From the IMG/VR virus record IMGVR_UViG_3300021087_000027, positions 1 through 43,781 of that record: a DNA stretch of 43,781 bases; one strand, given 5' to 3'. Every line of letters begins with the position of its first letter. Position 1 is the first letter of the stretch. Position numbers and translations under genes: made by a program. Positions 7,872 to 14,197 of the stretch are shown piece by piece. The notes beneath the pieces were generated by a model. The model worked only from the letters and a program-made list of their open reading frames with translations, did not search any database and was not told the origin of the DNA. This stretch comes from a virus.

Positions 7872-9116
7872 ATGTATCTTTCAGAATCACAAATGGAAAA
7901 ATGGGCTCCAGTACTGGACCACCCAGAACTTCCACAAATTAAGGATGCGCACCGCAGAAATGTGACTGCTGTTATTCTTGAAAACCAAGAAAAAGCTCTT
8001 CGTCAAGAGAAAGTTGCTCTTCACGAAAGCGAAAACGCTGTAGCAAACGCTGACAACTACGATCCCGTATTGATCAGCCTTGTTCGTCGTGCGCTGCCAA
8101 ACTTGATGGCATACGATGTTTGTGGTGTTCAGCCAATGACTGGTCCAACTGGACTGATCTTTGCGATGAAATCGCACTACACTAGCAAAACTGGTACTGA
8201 AGCCCTGTTCAACGAAGCTGACACAGACTTCTCTGGTACTGGCACTCACGCTGGTTCTAACCCAGTTGACGGTACTTACACAACTGGTACTGGCATGGCT
8301 ACTGCCACTGGTGAAGCACTTGACCCTGCAGAGATGGCATTCTCGATCGAGAAAACTTCTGTAACTGCTAAGACACGCGCACTGAAAGCAGAGTACACAA
8401 TCGAACTGGCACAAGACTTGAAAGCAATCCACGGTCTTGACGCTGAGAGCGAATTGTCGAACATTCTGTCTCAGGAAATTTTGGCTGAAATCAACCGTGA
8501 GGTGATCCGCACAATCTATAAAGTTGCAAAACCTGGTTCTGCTTCTACTGCTACTGCTGGTACTTTTGACCTTGACGTCGACTCTAACGGTCGTTGGTCG
8601 GTTGAGCGTTTCAAAGGTCTTCTGTTCAACATTGAACGTGATGCCAACGTAATTGCTCAAGAGACTCGTCGCGGTAAAGGTAACTTCATCGTATGTTCTT
8701 CTGATGTTGCTTCTGCTCTGGCAATGGCTGGTGTTCTGGATTATGCTCCAGCACTGAACACAGATCTGAATGTTGATGATACTGGTAACACTTTTGCTGG
8801 TGTATTGAACGGTCGTTACAAAGTGTACATCGATCCATACTCCGCTAACACTGGTGCTGCTTCTCAGTTCTACACAGTTGGCTACAAAGGTACTTCGGCA
8901 TATGATGCTGGTATCTTCTACTGCCCATATGTGCCGCTGCAGCAAGTACGTGCAATCGATCCTGCCGACTTCCAGCCAAAAATCGGCTTCAAGACTCGTT
9001 ACGGTATGGTTGCTAATCCATTCGTTACCCAAGCTGACGGAACTACTGATGCTGCTACTTTCACTGCTGATCGTAACCAGTACTACAGAAGCGTTAAAGT
9101 AACAAACTTGATGTAA
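7872..9116 (+). CDS. 23: Major capsid protein gp23
   Basis: This HK97-fold subunit forms the hexamers of the head shell. It is 414 residues, shorter than T4 gp23 (521 aa). The conserved block LVRRALPNLMAYDVCGVQPM begins at residue 70, followed by GPTGLIFAM. C-terminal motifs include YVPLQQVRAIDPADFQPKIG and FKTRYGMVANPF. The N-terminal 52 residues are charged and resemble the propeptide removed by gp21. A likely cut is LHE|S at 52/53, placed like the T4 cut just before the conserved block (inference). No separate vertex gene gp24 follows. Its base composition (richer in GC, with many CGT, CTG and ATC codons) contrasts with the AT-rich genes to the right. Confidence 0.97.
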   Translation: MYLSESQMEKWAPVLDHPELPQIKDAHRRNVTAVILENQEKALRQEKVALHESENAVANADNYDPVLISLVRRALPNLMAYDVCGVQPMTGPTGLIFAMKSHYTSKTGTEALFNEADTDFSGTGTHAGSNPVDGTYTTGTGMATATGEALDPAEMAFSIEKTSVTAKTRALKAEYTIELAQDLKAIHGLDAESELSNILSQEILAEINREVIRTIYKVAKPGSASTATAGTFDLDVDSNGRWSVERFKGLLFNIERDANVIAQETRRGKGNFIVCSSDVASALAMAGVLDYAPALNTDLNVDDTGNTFAGVLNGRYKVYIDPYSANTGAASQFYTVGYKGTSAYDAGIFYCPYVPLQQVRAIDPADFQPKIGFKTRYGMVANPFVTQADGTTDAATFTADRNQYYRSVKVTNLM

Positions 9117-9154
9117 AAATAATAAGAGTTGGGTCAACCAACCACTTATTTGAG

Positions 9155-9185
9155 AGAGGCGGTCTTCGGATCGCCTCTTTTTTTT
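9155..9185 (+). terminator. Rho-independent terminator after gp23
   Basis: A 10-bp stem (agaggcggtc / gatcgcctct, one G-T pair) closes a TTCG tetraloop (9165-9168) and is followed by a run of seven T. This is a textbook intrinsic terminator ending the head operon. Confidence 0.95.
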
Positions 9186-9295
9186 GTATACATATATGTG
9201 TTCACGAACTGAACAAAGTAACAGTGTGGGGATGCCCTATATGGGTAAGCGTTCGGAATCTGGTTATCCAGTAATATAGAAAACAGGAGAATATT
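9186..9295 (+). other. Spacer with GTTCA-N5-TGAAC inverted repeat before the lipoprotein gene
   Basis: About 110 bases without a gene. It has a 10-base palindrome (acatatatgt), then at 9200-9214 an inverted repeat GTTCA-CGAAC-TGAAC, and a small CCC-TATAT-GGG hairpin near 9234. No TATAAATA box is present, so the lipoprotein may use another promoter. An aggag ribosome site lies at the end. Any operator role is speculative. Confidence 0.4.
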
Positions 9296-9502
9296 ATGCG
9301 TTTTATTGCAATTGCATTCGCATTAGTTTTGTCTGCTTGTTCAACTGTCGATGCAACTATCGATGGTACTGGTGGTGTTATTAAAGGTGTCGGTTCAGAT
9401 GTCTTTGGTGTAACCGCAGGTGTATTGGATGTAACATCTAATCTTATTAAAGATGTTGCAGACAAGACTGGCACAGATGCAACCAAACCAGAAGAGGAAT
9501 AG
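9296..9502 (+). CDS. Small lipoprotein, entericidin-like, probable accessory gene
   Basis: The product is 68 residues. It begins MRFIAIAFALVLSACSTVDA: a positive residue, a hydrophobic stretch, then the lipobox LSAC with Cys15 as the lipidation site. It should therefore be exported and anchored in the host envelope. The mature part is short, with Gly/Val-rich repeats (GGVIKGVGSDVFGV, LDVTSNLIKDVADKTG), similar in style to bacterial entericidin-type peptides. An aggag ribosome site precedes the ATG. It is alone between the head-operon terminator and the opposite-strand tail block. Phage-coded lipoproteins are known to act in blocking further infection, and host-like acquisition is also possible; neither is shown here. 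Confidence 0.75.
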   Translation: MRFIAIAFALVLSACSTVDATIDGTGGVIKGVGSDVFGVTAGVLDVTSNLIKDVADKTGTDATKPEEE

Positions 9503-9522
9503 AATTACTGCCAAGGATGGCT

Positions 9523-11217
9523 TTACTGATTGGCTAGGTTTAGATCTCTACGCTTTCTAGAACTTGTAGTATTACTGAATGAGGTTGTAGTAGTAGTTGT
9601 ATTAGATTGATTATTAACCTGTTGTACTACTATTTCTTTAGTGTACTCTTCCTTAATAGTTTGGTTCTCAGTAGATGTCTCACCAATCTGTTCACCTGTC
9701 ATAACTTGAGGACCAGCTCCTTCGATTTGATCAGTTGGCTCTGGAATCCTATCACCTGTCTCTGGATCAAGGCCAGCAAATTCGTATACACTATCAGGGA
9801 TAACGTTTGAAATAAGATTCATTGGATTATACCATGCACCTTCTCCCTTAGGGTCAGGTAGAATAAGTCTAAGTATGCTAGCATAAAACTTTTTCATTAT
9901 ATTACCTACACCACTAACCAACGATTTAAGTGCACCCATTGGATTACTAAATAGTGTTCCAAACCAATCTATAATACCAAATACTGCTTCTTTAATTTTA
10001 TCAAAGAGTTTACCGATCATATCTTTAAAGGAAAAGCTTTTAAGAGCTTCAGCACTATCATCAAATCCAAACTTACCCATTAACCATGCAATACCATCTT
10101 TAAGTAAATCTAAAGGCATACCAATTAATCCTTGTAGTAGTCCACTGAATCCACCGAATATACCAGCCATGATCTTTTTACCAAGACCACCTTCTTGTTC
10201 TGTAAACCCTTTAATAGCACCTTTAACAGTATCGACAATACCCATTATAATTTGTATTGGTAAGAATAGTTTACCAATAACACTACCAAATGATTTAAAG
10301 GCAGTAAAGAATGTTTTGAATGTTGCTGTTATAGGCTTAAGGAATTTCTTTATAGGATCAAGTAGTTTAGCACCTTTGGAAATACCACCGACCGCGCCTT
10401 TAAATGATTTAAAAGCCTGTGAAATAGCTGCAAATCCTTTAGTAATACCAGTGAATTTACCTACTGCTTTAAGTGCTGTAACTCCTTTACCTAAGAGAGC
10501 ACCTAACTTACCAAAGAATCCTAACTTACCAAATTGACCTACTGAAGTTCTAAATGTTTTTAAACCAGCAAATCCAGCCTTAAAGGCTTTAGGTATATCT
10601 TTAAAGAAGTTTTTAAATGTTTTAGCAGCAGCCCTAATGGAAGTTCTAATACCCTTTAATAGATTGGCTGTTTTAGGAAAGGCTTTGGCCAAAGAAGCAC
10701 CGAGCTTGGTAAATCCAAGTTTAAGTACTTTAGTAAAACCACCAAGAATTAATTTAACATTACCTAATAGACCAGCTGCGATACCTACGCCTAATCCAAT
10801 AAGTGCACCACCAATAGCAGCAATAAATCCACCTGCAGCTTGGCCAATTCCATCAAATTTAATGTTTTCTGCTTTAGGAATAGTGTTATCGAATATACCT
10901 TCAAGGTAATCAAGCATTCTGCTAAAGATATTTCCAGATTCTCTATCGTTTTCTGCATCTTTACCTTTTTTAGCCAGGTCTGCATCTCTAACTTGATCTT
11001 GAATTTGTACACTCTTTTCAGAAGCAGTGGTTAAAGCCTCGGCAGCTGAAACTTGTTCAGCACTCATGTTTAACCCTACTTGTAACAATGCTTGTTGCTT
11101 AGCCGATTCATCCTTAATGGATTTATCAGTAGTGTCTTGAGTCTTATCAACTGCTTCTAGTTTTTTAACAACTTCGGTTAATAATCCTGGAACTGTTTTA
11201 CCGGTATCTTCTGCCAT
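9523..11217 (-). CDS. 29: Tail tape measure protein (gp29-like)
   Basis: This protein probably fills the tail tube, sets its length and links to the baseplate hub. It is 564 residues (T4 gp29 is 590). The first 110 residues are polar, helical and coiled-coil-like. Residues about 120-460 carry several hydrophobic glycine-rich stretches (IGGALIGLGVGIAAGLLG, IFGGFSGLLQGLIGMPLDLL) alternating with Lys/Phe-rich segments (KTFKNFFKDIPKAFKAGF, FKTFFTAFKSFGSVIGKLF). The tail is low-complexity (NTTTTTTSFSNTTSS). Such a mix is typical of tape measure proteins. It lies last in a leftward block headed by tail and head completion genes, downstream of gp26 with its frameshift, which is the usual place for a tape measure. 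An aggaa site precedes the ATG. The gp29 assignment is by context and composition. Confidence 0.75.
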   Translation of the reverse strand: MAEDTGKTVPGLLTEVVKKLEAVDKTQDTTDKSIKDESAKQQALLQVGLNMSAEQVSAAEALTTASEKSVQIQDQVRDADLAKKGKDAENDRESGNIFSRMLDYLEGIFDNTIPKAENIKFDGIGQAAGGFIAAIGGALIGLGVGIAAGLLGNVKLILGGFTKVLKLGFTKLGASLAKAFPKTANLLKGIRTSIRAAAKTFKNFFKDIPKAFKAGFAGLKTFRTSVGQFGKLGFFGKLGALLGKGVTALKAVGKFTGITKGFAAISQAFKSFKGAVGGISKGAKLLDPIKKFLKPITATFKTFFTAFKSFGSVIGKLFLPIQIIMGIVDTVKGAIKGFTEQEGGLGKKIMAGIFGGFSGLLQGLIGMPLDLLKDGIAWLMGKFGFDDSAEALKSFSFKDMIGKLFDKIKEAVFGIIDWFGTLFSNPMGALKSLVSGVGNIMKKFYASILRLILPDPKGEGAWYNPMNLISNVIPDSVYEFAGLDPETGDRIPEPTDQIEGAGPQVMTGEQIGETSTENQTIKEEYTKEIVVQQVNNQSNTTTTTTSFSNTTSSRKRRDLNLANQ

Positions 11218-11226
11218 TTTTTATTC

Positions 11227-11550
11227 CTATTTTTTACCTAATGCTTGTGCACCAAAGAACGCTGCAACAATACCTGCAACAGCTACAAAATATGTTGGAG
11301 CCATACTTCCAAGAGTCTTTTGTGCTTCATCTAATCCTGCTAATGATGCCAATACAACTGCAAATGGGTATAGTAACATACCACCTAAAGAGAACCATGC
11401 CATCTTTCGTTGAGCATCTCTCATTGCATCTTGGTCTTCAAGCTCTTTACGCTTAAATTCTAAATACATTTCCTGTTCATTTGGTGTAACATATCCATCG
11501 CCATTTACATCAGCGGGATGATGGCCACTTTTCTTAATTTCTTCTTCCAT
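11227..11550 (-). CDS. EF-hand protein with two membrane helices, possible holin
   Basis: This 107-residue protein has one canonical 12-residue EF-hand loop at residues 14-25 (DVNGDGYVTPNE: Asp1, Asn3, Asp5, Thr9 and Glu12 all suitable for calcium). Next comes a charged helix (26-49), then two hydrophobic segments at about 50-72 (WFSLGGMLLYPFAVVLASLA) and 83-103 (APTYFVAVAGIVAAFFGAQA). A short KK end follows. The start overlaps the stop of the gp26 extension (TAATG on the minus strand). Two TM segments and small size fit a holin or other membrane protein, but the tail-gene context equally allows a tail-assembly or virion role. I do not recognise a named family. Confidence 0.75.
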   Translation of the reverse strand: MEEEIKKSGHHPADVNGDGYVTPNEQEMYLEFKRKELEDQDAMRDAQRKMAWFSLGGMLLYPFAVVLASLAGLDEAQKTLGSMAPTYFVAVAGIVAAFFGAQALGKK

Positions 11551-11746
11551 TATCGGTTCCTTTTTTGTTGCTCTTTTTGCAACCTTTCGTTTTCTTCCTT
11601 AATATGTTCCTGTAGAAGAGCGACATATATCTCTCGTTCCCACGGTACCATATCGTCAAGTTCACTTAACCTATATCCGTGATGTTGCATCATCGCGAAG
11701 TTAGTTTTATAATGGTTTACTAAACTATCGTGAGAGAGGCTTATGT
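11550..11746 (-). CDS. gp26 C-terminal extension, reached by -1 frameshift
   Basis: A reading frame -1 to gp26 continues without a stop from the T7 slip site to the TAA at 11550-11552. It adds YISLSHDSLVNHYKTNFA and then MMQHHGYRLSELDDMVPWER, followed by EIYVALLQEHIKEENERLQK and a short basic end. An ATG at 11693 could also give a free 47-residue product, but no ribosome site stands before it. The motif H-Y-K-T-N-F-A-M-M-Q-H-H and the PWERE(I)Y segment look like the C-terminal part of T4-like tail assembly proteins. The frame and exact length agree with a 298-residue fusion. Start given is the first shifted base region; the true product begins at 12445. Confidence 0.7.
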
Positions 11747-12445
11747 AAAAAAACTCTGCAGTCCTCTCAACTCGATTTCGTTCTTCTTATCGCACTTAAT
11801 ACAATTAAATTCTATCATATGTTTTAACACTGGTAGATTTTCAAAGAACGCTGTAAGTGCACCAAATTGCACATTGTTTAATCCATCTAAAAATTCTGTT
11901 AACGACTTATCCGTTTCATCCTTAGCTGGGTAAACTTTATCATCATCGTATATACCATCAATACAACTTTTAATTAATTTAAAAGCACCATCAACAGTTT
12001 CTAATTCGCCTTCTTTAAATTTCTCTAAATCAGCAGCCTTAGGGTAATTAAATTTAACACTAATTGTATCAGTTAATTCCACCATCCTATTAGTGTTAAC
12101 CTCAGGTGGTTTTATATCACTTAAGTTAATTCTGTAAGGGTTTACTGTTTCACATTCACTGCATTTAGAGTTAAGTGATACTATTTCTCCTACAGATTTA
12201 GCTCTTAAATTTAAAAATAAACTTTCTATATCAAATATAGCTAGTTTTTCCATATCAATATCTTCAAGTACACATGCCCTAATTACATCTTTTACAGCTC
12301 TCATTACTTGTTGTGAATCGCTGGATTCTAATGCTATCATTAAAATCTTTTCTTCCTTAACCAAGTATGGTCTGTATTCTATAGTTTGTCCTGTGGATGG
12401 AACAATTGTTTCATACCTAGAACTATTCAGTTTTGGTAAAGCCAT
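11741..12445 (-). CDS. 26: gp26-type baseplate hub / tail assembly protein (zero-frame product)
   Basis: This 234-residue protein is of the T4 base plate gp26 family, needed for hub and tape-measure assembly. It starts MALPKLNSSRYETIVPSTGQ, then IEYRPYLVKEEKILMIALES, the typical family opening. Two CxxC pairs (Cys95/Cys98 and Cys215/Cys218) could bind zinc. A good ggagaaata ribosome site precedes the ATG. The frame ends at a T7 run where a -1 shift opens an extension to 298 residues, which resembles the gpG/gpGT tail assembly chaperone arrangement of other tailed phages. Both forms are therefore expected, the long form in a minority. It is followed by the EF-hand gene and the tape measure. 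Confidence 0.85.
   Translation of the reverse strand: MALPKLNSSRYETIVPSTGQTIEYRPYLVKEEKILMIALESSDSQQVMRAVKDVIRACVLEDIDMEKLAIFDIESLFLNLRAKSVGEIVSLNSKCSECETVNPYRINLSDIKPPEVNTNRMVELTDTISVKFNYPKAADLEKFKEGELETVDGAFKLIKSCIDGIYDDDKVYPAKDETDKSLTEFLDGLNNVQFGALTAFFENLPVLKHMIEFNCIKCDKKNEIELRGLQSFFT
11747..11753 (-). promoter_or_regulatory. Probable -1 programmed frameshift site (T TTT TTT)
   Basis: On the minus strand the end of gp26 reads CAG AGT TTT TTT ACA TAA. The heptamer T-TTT-TTT fits the X-XXY-YYZ slip rule in the right frame. AGAGGA, a Shine-Dalgarno-like element, lies 8 bases upstream (11762-11767), as in known bacterial -1 sites such as dnaX. The zero-frame stop follows two codons after the slip site. 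Confidence 0.7.
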
Positions 12446-12467
12446 TATATATTTCTCCTAATATAAA

Positions 12468-13094
12468 TTATAATCCAAGTGCAGCACCGGCTCCGGATAT
12501 AGCACTTGTTAACCCATCCTCTACAACAAATTTGTCATATGAAAATGTCACGGTCAGTTTGTTTGGTGTATCAGCTGATTCATTTGAAAGAGCGATACCT
12601 CCAATTGTTGTTGGAAATGCATTTTCCAACTTCACTCCATAAATAGGAATGTTCTGTTTGTTCAGTTGCTGTATTACAACATCTGTAACAATATCTTTTT
12701 TATAAGCAACTCTGTATGTTTCTAGGTCGACGATTGATTGTCCCCATTTATCAAACATGTTCTTAATGTAATAATCGTTGGTAAGCAAGAATGTCATAGT
12801 GACCTCTTCTTGTATTACTGCGTATGGTATCTTAACGGTTTGCTTTTCTGCAATATGGTCAAGTGTAGTTATCTGTGAGCTTGGTAAATTAACTGATTCT
12901 GCAAGTAGTGATATATCCCTAGGATCGTTTATAACGTTTGAGAGTCCACCACCAGAAACCAATCCTCCAATGAGAGTAGCAGGGTCACTGTTTAAAAGAG
13001 ATCCTTGTGGGGGTGTAAACATAACATTAAACCTATTGGCCTGTGATAATCCACCCTTTTTGCTTATTGTAGCTTTTAATTGATCAATTGACAT
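12468..13094 (-). CDS. Second tail-tube-fold protein, probably gp54-like tube initiator
   Basis: This 208-residue protein has the same strand pattern as gp19: ANRFNVMFTPP near residue 19, an LAESVNLPSS turn, IPYAVIQEEVTMTFLLTNDY, a YIKNMFDKWGQSIV helix, and a C-terminal YGVKLENAFPTTIGGIAL with LTVTFSYDKF. That is a tube-type fold, but it is distinct in sequence from the gp19 at 2174-2689. In T4 the baseplate-end members of this fold are gp48 and gp54; gp48 is found at 14198, so gp54 (tube initiator, 320 aa in T4) is the best guess despite its shorter length. It ends in a Gly/Ala-rich tail (ISGAGAALGL). Confidence 0.65.
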   Translation of the reverse strand: MSIDQLKATISKKGGLSQANRFNVMFTPPQGSLLNSDPATLIGGLVSGGGLSNVINDPRDISLLAESVNLPSSQITTLDHIAEKQTVKIPYAVIQEEVTMTFLLTNDYYIKNMFDKWGQSIVDLETYRVAYKKDIVTDVVIQQLNKQNIPIYGVKLENAFPTTIGGIALSNESADTPNKLTVTFSYDKFVVEDGLTSAISGAGAALGL

Positions 13095-13097
13095 ATG

Positions 13098-13688
13098 TTA
13101 TCCTGCGTATTGTTTCCTTGAGTATCTCCATACTGATTCTTTCTTAACTTTCATGAACTGTTCAGTTGGTAAGAATACTGCGATTTCCCACTCTGGCATT
13201 GGCACTCTTGACATCCTAGATGCAACATGGCCCATAAGATAATGTTTATAACATGGTTGAAACTCTTTATATTTTGCAACACCGGTCAGTAGTTTATACC
13301 TCATTTTGGTTAAACGGCTACTGTCTGTCATATTCTTTGGTGCTAATTCCATCAACTCATCAAGGAATTGTGCTCTTACTCTTGGTGAAAGATAGTGTAG
13401 GTTTAAACCATGAAATCCACCTTTAGCTGGTTGTACCATAATAGTTAGAGGAAATCTATCGTAATATGGTAGGGTTGCTTTGGTCTTAGGATCATAGAAG
13501 TACATCATCATATCGCCAATCTGTGGCTTTGTTGTAGGGTCTAGAGCTTTATCTTTAAGGACCGTCCTTGGTGATACATCTCCTAATTCTTTTACCTTAC
13601 GTTCAAACCATTGACTCGATTTTTTAGTCCTTGCTTGAACTCCTGCCCTGAATGCACCTGTTTGTAATGTGTTAAATAAACTAGCCAT
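13098..13688 (-). CDS. Conserved virion assembly protein, unassigned (gp2-like position)
   Basis: This 196-residue basic protein has a distinct motif set: MMMYFYDPKTKATLPYYDRF at about residues 60-79, then PLTIMVQPAKGGFHGLNLHYL, and later MGHVASRMSRVPMPEWEIAV. I recall similar proteins in marine T4-like phages but cannot name the family with certainty. It directly follows gp4 on the same strand; in T4 gene 2 (DNA end protector) adjoins gene 4, so a head completion role is possible by position only. The ATG at 13688 lacks any ribosome site, and a late promoter box ends 5 bases upstream. No alternative start near it is obvious; the next Met is near residue 58. Confidence 0.7.
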   Translation of the reverse strand: MASLFNTLQTGAFRAGVQARTKKSSQWFERKVKELGDVSPRTVLKDKALDPTTKPQIGDMMMYFYDPKTKATLPYYDRFPLTIMVQPAKGGFHGLNLHYLSPRVRAQFLDELMELAPKNMTDSSRLTKMRYKLLTGVAKYKEFQPCYKHYLMGHVASRMSRVPMPEWEIAVFLPTEQFMKVKKESVWRYSRKQYAG

Positions 13689-13693
13689 AATAC

Positions 13694-13701
13694 TATTTAT
13701 A
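13694..13701 (-). promoter_or_regulatory. Late promoter (TATAAATA) directly before the 13688 start
   Basis: The box read on the minus strand follows the gp4 stop codon (13702-13704) immediately. The spacer to ATG is 5 bases (gtatt). With the T4 spacing, transcription would begin at 13688, the A of the ATG, giving a leaderless mRNA. Confidence 0.65.
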
Positions 13702-14145
13702 TCAATTCTTCAGTAGTTTTATGCCTAAATTCTTTAAAGTGTCCTCAGTCCATACCTGAAATTTCCATCCTTTCCTTTGTGCAAACTTATCAGCTGCAGT
13801 CCATTTGGATGTATTTTTGATATAGGTCGTGACCTCGTTGATATACTTCTTAGTTTTTCTCTGTTTCTTAGGTGCAACTGTGTGTTTCTTTGGCTTTATT
13901 TCAACCAATATACATTCACCATTGTCCATTTCAATAAAGAGATCTATAAAGTATCGATGTAGTTTTTGATCTGTCTTGCACTTATAGGGTATAACAACCT
14001 CTTCACTGTTCCATTTTACTATTCTAGGATTGCTTTCACACCATTTCATGGCCTGGCGTTCCCACATAGAGCGGTATGTTACCTTGGTTGAATCACCAAC
14101 ATACTTTGATTTGTTCTTTACTGTGTATTTACCCTTGTAAGCCAT
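13702..14145 (-). CDS. 4: Head completion nuclease-like protein gp4
   Basis: This 147-residue protein (T4 gp4 is 150) is needed to finish the filled head before tail joining. It has the family opening KYVGDSTKVTYRSMWERQAM, then NPRIVKWNSEEVVIPYKCK. The central part has the PD-(D/E)XK nuclease-like pattern, with Asp in HRYFIDLFIEM and Glu-X-Lys in CILVEIKPKK. Lys/Arg-rich segments follow (KKQRKTKKY), and it ends GWKFQVWTEDTLKNLGIKLL. It is the first gene of the leftward block and has its own minus-strand late promoter at 14179-14186. Its start codon abuts a plus-strand late promoter for gp48. Confidence 0.85.
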   Translation of the reverse strand: MAYKGKYTVKNKSKYVGDSTKVTYRSMWERQAMKWCESNPRIVKWNSEEVVIPYKCKTDQKLHRYFIDLFIEMDNGECILVEIKPKKHTVAPKKQRKTKKYINEVTTYIKNTSKWTAADKFAQRKGWKFQVWTEDTLKNLGIKLLKN

Positions 14146-14152
14146 ATAAATA
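14145..14152 (+). promoter_or_regulatory. Late promoter (TATAAATA), rightward, for gp48 and baseplate genes
   Basis: An exact box whose first base is the A of the gp4 start codon read on the other strand. The predicted start near 14158 gives a 40-base leader to the ATG at 14198. The leader crosses the leftward promoter box at 14179-14186. Confidence 0.75.
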
Positions 14153-14178
14153 GATATACCAAATAAGTTATTTACTAC

Positions 14179-14186
14179 TATTTATA
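14179..14186 (-). promoter_or_regulatory. Late promoter (TATAAATA), leftward, for gp4
   Basis: An exact box on the minus strand. The predicted start near 14173 gives a 28-base leader to gp4 at 14145. It faces the rightward promoter at 14145-14152, so the two transcripts overlap for about 16 bases. Confidence 0.75.
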
Positions 14187-14197
14187 CGGATAAAAAC

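Noticed and set aside
7887-9137. Long 416-codon open frame antisense to gp23
   Set aside because: It is a shadow of the codon pattern of gp23; the product is Ser/Val/Cys-rich with no motif and no ribosome site.
9510-9521. Hairpin gcca-agga-tggc between the convergent lipoprotein and tape measure genes
   Set aside because: A 4-bp stem with only three T after it is too weak to call a terminator.
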